Assembly (NCBI GenBank): GCA_030407315.1
Contig: JALQPE010002232.1
Location: 62,001-126,000, forward strand
DNA length: 64,000 nucleotides
Direction of reading: 5' to 3'
Source: Asparagopsis taxiformis
Lineage: Eukaryota; Rhodophyta; Florideophyceae; Bonnemaisoniales; Bonnemaisoniaceae
The translations under genes were made by a program, and so were the position numbers. The stretch's first letter is position 1. Every line of letters begins with the position of its first letter. Shown here in pieces: positions 61,308 to 64,000 of the stretch. Under the pieces are notes generated by a model. The model saw nothing but the letters and a program-made list of their open reading frames with translations, did not search any database and was not told the DNA's origin.

Positions 61308-62480
61308 TTTGGGCGTAGGTTGATTGACGGGTGGTGCGGCATATCGTAGAGATGGTGATTGTTCATCGGTGATGTAGTTGGAAGGCGTGCAACTGGTGGC
61401 TTGGAACGCGTTGATGGCTGCGGTTGGTTCACTGATTTACTGTCCCAGTTCCGAGCATACACCGAGTGGGAGTTTTTTGGAGAAAAACGGGGATGGCGAA
61501 TGCAATTCAATATCGGAAATTTCGAACCGGTTGGTTGCGACGTCTTCCGGAAATGGAACGATTTTTTTGACACTGTAAATGTGACAGTCATGTTTGAGCG
61601 TGGGCGCAAAGCTTCTGGGATGAGCTCTGTAGTCCGCTTGAATCTGGTGTGTAGAATTGGGTGTCGAAACTGGTAATAGGAGGAACAAGTCCCAGAGGTT
61701 ATCCGTGGAAATTTGCAAAATGTTTTGGTACAGTTGACGATATTTGTCGACTGGAATGTCTAATTTGAAAATGATACGCCCATTCTTTAGCAGTGTTGCA
61801 ACGTTCAACTGCGGAAATTTGGCGCTATTATACTGAACTCATTCGCAGAACCGGCTGATTCATAGTGAATAGTGACAACACTCAAGTTGCTCTGCGTGCA
61901 ATCAAACGTATCGTGGTAGAATCACACGAGTAGCCGAGACAAGTGCTCGACAGGTGATGTGTGCCTGCCTGCCGGCATTTCATTGCGTCCAAAGCATTAA
62001 AGCTGTGTGTGGAGAGAGATCACGTGAGGTCGCTGGGATTCCCCACGTAAGTGCCGCTGAACTATCGTATCATGTAGGACAAAGAAGGCGACACAGGTTG
62101 GCAGTAGCGCAGGTATAGCCGTGTCCTGTCATCCCTCGCACAGTCATCATGAGTGCAGTGGCCGACCACTGCAGTCAACGTGTCAGCTGACGCACTCTGG
62201 CACTGGAAATCATTGGCTGGATTAAAGCGCCCAACGATTCATCATGGGTCACGGACTGTATTCAACATAACCCATCGTCTACTGTAGCCGTGCAGCTTTT
62301 CAATCTCAAGAGCCGCTCTGTCGCTGGAAACGATTGTTGTACAGCGACGGTACCGGATACAAACAACTCGCTTCTTAGGTTTGCTATGCGAGCAAGGCCA
62401 TGTTCAATCTTAATCACAACTGAGCCACTGTCTACCCCCACCCGCTATCGCACGTAATCAGAAACCCTCCACCGAACCCA
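61308..62480. other. Intergenic, one uncertain exon-like frame
   Basis: 1.2 kb upstream of the FkbM gene. It holds the exon-like frame at 61437-61838 (minus), otherwise no supported gene. Confidence 0.4.
61437..61838 (-). other. Exon-like open frame, no ATG
   Basis: 134 codons with protein-like composition (for example I-I-F-K-L-D-I-P-V-D-K-Y-R-Q-L-Y) and a stop at 61437. There is no ATG before the upstream TGA. An AG dinucleotide at the left border and a C-rich CCGCAG at 61808 could be 3' splice sites. No family is recognised. Confidence 0.22.
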
Positions 62481-62832
62481 TTGTATGATAATATTGGCAG
62501 GGAATGCGACCAGGTATTCCTACCATGGATTCACAGACCAAAGTCAGAGGAGGTACTGAAAGGGAAGGAGTTGGGGGTCCCGGTGGAGGTTGTCGTCTGT
62601 GTTACTGCCGGGGTGGAGTACGATGTACACATGGTGGATGCGATTGTTGAAAGGTACCTGGGTTTGTAGACATCGAAGAGCTTCTGAACGTACGTGCTTT
62701 CGACATTGGTGATCGTGCCGGAAGATCTATGGACGCATCGTCCTCTTTCCTAGGCCAGATCCATCGTGCCCTGCGCATGACTCTTGGACCATGGCGCAGC
62801 TTCCAGCGGTATTTAAAGCGTCGATTCGTTAG
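62481..62832 (+). pseudogene. Coding remnant with one frame change, broken by retroelement
   Basis: Frame A (62481-62669) reads protein-like sequence (for example P-V-E-V-V-V-C-V-T-A-G-V-E-Y-D-V-H). About 62660 the coding signal jumps to frame B, which reads V-D-I-E-E-L-L-N-V-R-A-F-D-I-G-D up to a perfect donor AG|GTAAGT at 62833. Copia sequence follows within 40 bp. This fits the exon of a gene that later decayed or was cut by the insertion. The family is not recognised, and a sequencing error at the frame change is possible. Confidence 0.35.
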
Positions 62833-62870
62833 GTAAGTTTGTGAGTGTCAGGATGCTAACAAAAGACAGC

Positions 62871-62978
62871 TGTCCGACGCACCGCCGGGACGCCGGCGAG
62901 AGTGAAACAAACAAAACCTATAAAAGCAGATCACAGACTTACGCAATAAAGAGGTAAGGATTCATTCTCCTTCTAACA
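62871..62978 (+). repeat. Probable 5' LTR (or solo LTR end) of a first Ty1/copia element
   Basis: Ends in TAACA immediately before a copia primer-binding site. Inside are TATAAAAG at 62919-62926 and AATAAA at 62945-62950. The left border is uncertain: TGTCCG at 62871 or TGTCAG at 62846. Confidence 0.5.
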
Positions 62979-62989
62979 GGTTATGGGCC
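62979..62989 (+). other. Primer-binding site, initiator tRNA-Met anticodon half
   Basis: GGTTATGGGCC is complementary to the anticodon arm of initiator tRNA-Met (GGCCCATAACC), the half-tRNA primer type used by Drosophila copia and yeast Ty5. Confidence 0.7.
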
Positions 62990-63208
62990 GTTATCGCTAA
63001 CCGGACTGCGTGAGTTCGATTCTCACAAGCACCGCTGCATCATAATTTATTCAACACGGCGACGCAACTACCGCCAATCACATCACAGCGACGACAAATC
63101 CCGCTACGACAAGTCAACAACAAGACTCTTATCTATTCAAGACAGGCTCCAACGCCTCAGGCTACTACGCCTCCTACCGCTTCACCGCTTGCCCAGGGAG
63201 CGGGGGCG
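62990..63208. other. Leader sequence of the first copia element, interrupted
   Basis: 219 bp between the first primer site and the second LTR. No gag ATG is present. It contains a tRNA T-arm-like hairpin at 63010-63026 (GTGAG-TTCGATT-CTCAC). Confidence 0.4.
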
Positions 63209-63336
63209 TGTTGGGATATTCATATCCCTCATCTCCTCCCTGGCCAATCGGCTCCGCTCCGTTGGGATATCCATATAACCAGGCGACATGCCAACTCTAG
63301 TGTCTGCGCAGGCACAACATTCTTTATAGTCTAACA
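63209..63336 (+). repeat. 5' LTR of a second Ty1/copia element
   Basis: 128 bp, TGTTGG...CTAACA, with the terminal TGTT/AACA inverted repeat and a primer-binding site directly after it. A GTTGGGATAT-CATAT unit occurs twice inside (63210 and about 63263). It differs from the first LTR except for the end, so it is another family. Confidence 0.65.
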
Positions 63337-63346
63337 GGTTATGGGC
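63337..63346 (+). other. Primer-binding site of the second copia element
   Basis: GGTTATGGGC, the same half-tRNA-Met site as at 62979, at the correct position one base after the LTR. Confidence 0.7.
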
Positions 63347-63421
63347 TAATTCCCGCCCACTGCGACTCACGATCACCCTACACACCCTTTCTCATCTCGC
63401 GACGACCCACCCGCGACAACA

Positions 63422-64000
63422 ATGGACTCCGCTCGCCTCCCCACACTGTCCCCCGCGAATCAACGCTTCTGGAAACGGACCCTTCAGGCCCTCGCTGCAG
63501 ACCTAGGCCTCGCCCAGCACCTAGATCCCAGCACCACAGCGCCTGCCGACCCGGAAGAATTCGCCAAATTCAAATTGGAACAAGAAAAACTGAGCCTCAT
63601 AATCCTATCCAGCACACCGGAATCCATCGCAACACGCCTATCAGACGACACACTCGCCTCACCACCTCACCTGCTCGCATCACAGATCCTGAACCACCTT
63701 CGAGAATCAACCTCACTACCGCACGCACTTCTAGAAGAACGTGCAAGATCTATTACCCTCACCGCAGACATGGATCTCGACACGTACCTCAGCGAACACG
63801 ACGCCATGCGCATAGAGATGCGCAACGCCAATTACCCCGGCATCGATTCCGAATCCACCACGATCAAGTTCTTACTCCTGGGCCTACGTAACAACCTCGA
63901 CTACCGCATAGCACACGATCTACTCACATTAGACCCCCCCACACACATCTCCGATGTCGTCATACGCCTGCGACGCATGGAAGCGAACATAAAAAACCGC
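63422..64000 (+). mobile_element. Ty1/copia gag start, runs off the window
   Basis: ATG at 63422, 76 bp after the primer site, opens a frame of 193 codons that is still open at the window edge. It reads M-D-S-A-R-L-P-T-L-S-P at the start and later I-K-F-L-L-L-G-L-R-N-N-L-D-Y-R. This fits the UBN2/gag_pre helical capsid of copia elements (F-L-L-x-G-L-x-x-x-Y, then I-S-D-V-V-x-R-L-R-x-x-E). Because it has no stop in the window it is easy to overlook. The rest of the polyprotein would lie beyond 64000. Confidence 0.8.

Noticed and set aside
62960..63035. tRNA gene
   Set aside because: A perfect T-arm is present, but no matching acceptor, D-arm or anticodon arm at the right distance.

Overview
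The window looks like nuclear DNA of a plastid-bearing eukaryote, most likely a red alga. This is inferred, not proven. The reasons are: most genes are intronless or carry one to three introns of 73-108 nt; several proteins have plastid-type leaders with a phenylalanine near the N terminus; and the set mixes plant-like plastid proteins (PTC7-type phosphatase, ferredoxin-domain protein) with an animal-type haem peroxidase, a SAMHD1-like hydrolase and a Hedgehog-type Hint domain. All ten introns start with GT[A/C/T-context] donors of the form GTACGT, GTATGT or GTAAGT, and nine contain a CTRAC branch motif.

Layout. Retroelements bound a gene-dense island. At the left edge (1-4105) is the 3' part of a Ty3/gypsy chromovirus-like element with its 3' LTR. 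After 1.1 kb without genes comes a secreted animal-type peroxidase (-), then a 2.7 kb gene-poor stretch. From 10 to 24.4 kb lie a small Ser-rich protein (-), a secreted Hint-domain protein (+), a PH-domain pseudokinase (+), cyclin H (-), a plastid PP2C-family phosphatase (-), a SAMHD1-like hydrolase (+, 3 exons), a Maf-type nucleotide pyrophosphatase (-), a Cys-rich protein (-) and a giant Sel1-repeat protein (-). From 24.7 to 42.5 kb lie a GCFC/PAXBP1-like splicing protein (-), proteasome alpha-4 (+), ribosomal protein L8/uL2 (-), a plastid multi-pass protein (+), transportin-1 (-), Rab2 (+), a NIPA-type transporter (-), Tousled-like kinase (-), a stand-alone NFACT-R protein (-), histone H4 (+) and an SLC17-type transporter (-). 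From 43 to 61.3 kb lie a coiled-coil protein (+), HDDC2 (-), an ADCK/UbiB kinase with a 15-nt microexon (+), a ferredoxin/zinc-finger fusion (-), a SWIM-RING protein (+), a C2H2 zinc-finger protein (+), a 1,677-residue acidic protein with a C3HC-like finger (+), primase small subunit PRIM1 (-), WDR26/GID7 (+) and an FkbM-type methyltransferase (-). The right edge (62.4-64 kb) holds a broken coding remnant and two Ty1/copia 5' ends, one apparently nested in the other; the second starts a gag ORF that runs off the window.

The genes do not form an operon-like pathway. They are mostly housekeeping: cell-cycle and transcription kinases, replication, nucleotide-pool control, proteasome and GID ligase, nuclear import, splicing and plastid functions. 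Many are divergent pairs sharing 300-850 bp promoter regions or convergent pairs with short 3' gaps. The least ordinary items are the Hint protein, the pseudokinase, the ferredoxin-zinc fusion, the C3HC protein and the splice-site grammar. Several reading frames extend past their first ATG through TTG or GTG codons; starts here were moved to the first sensible ATG.
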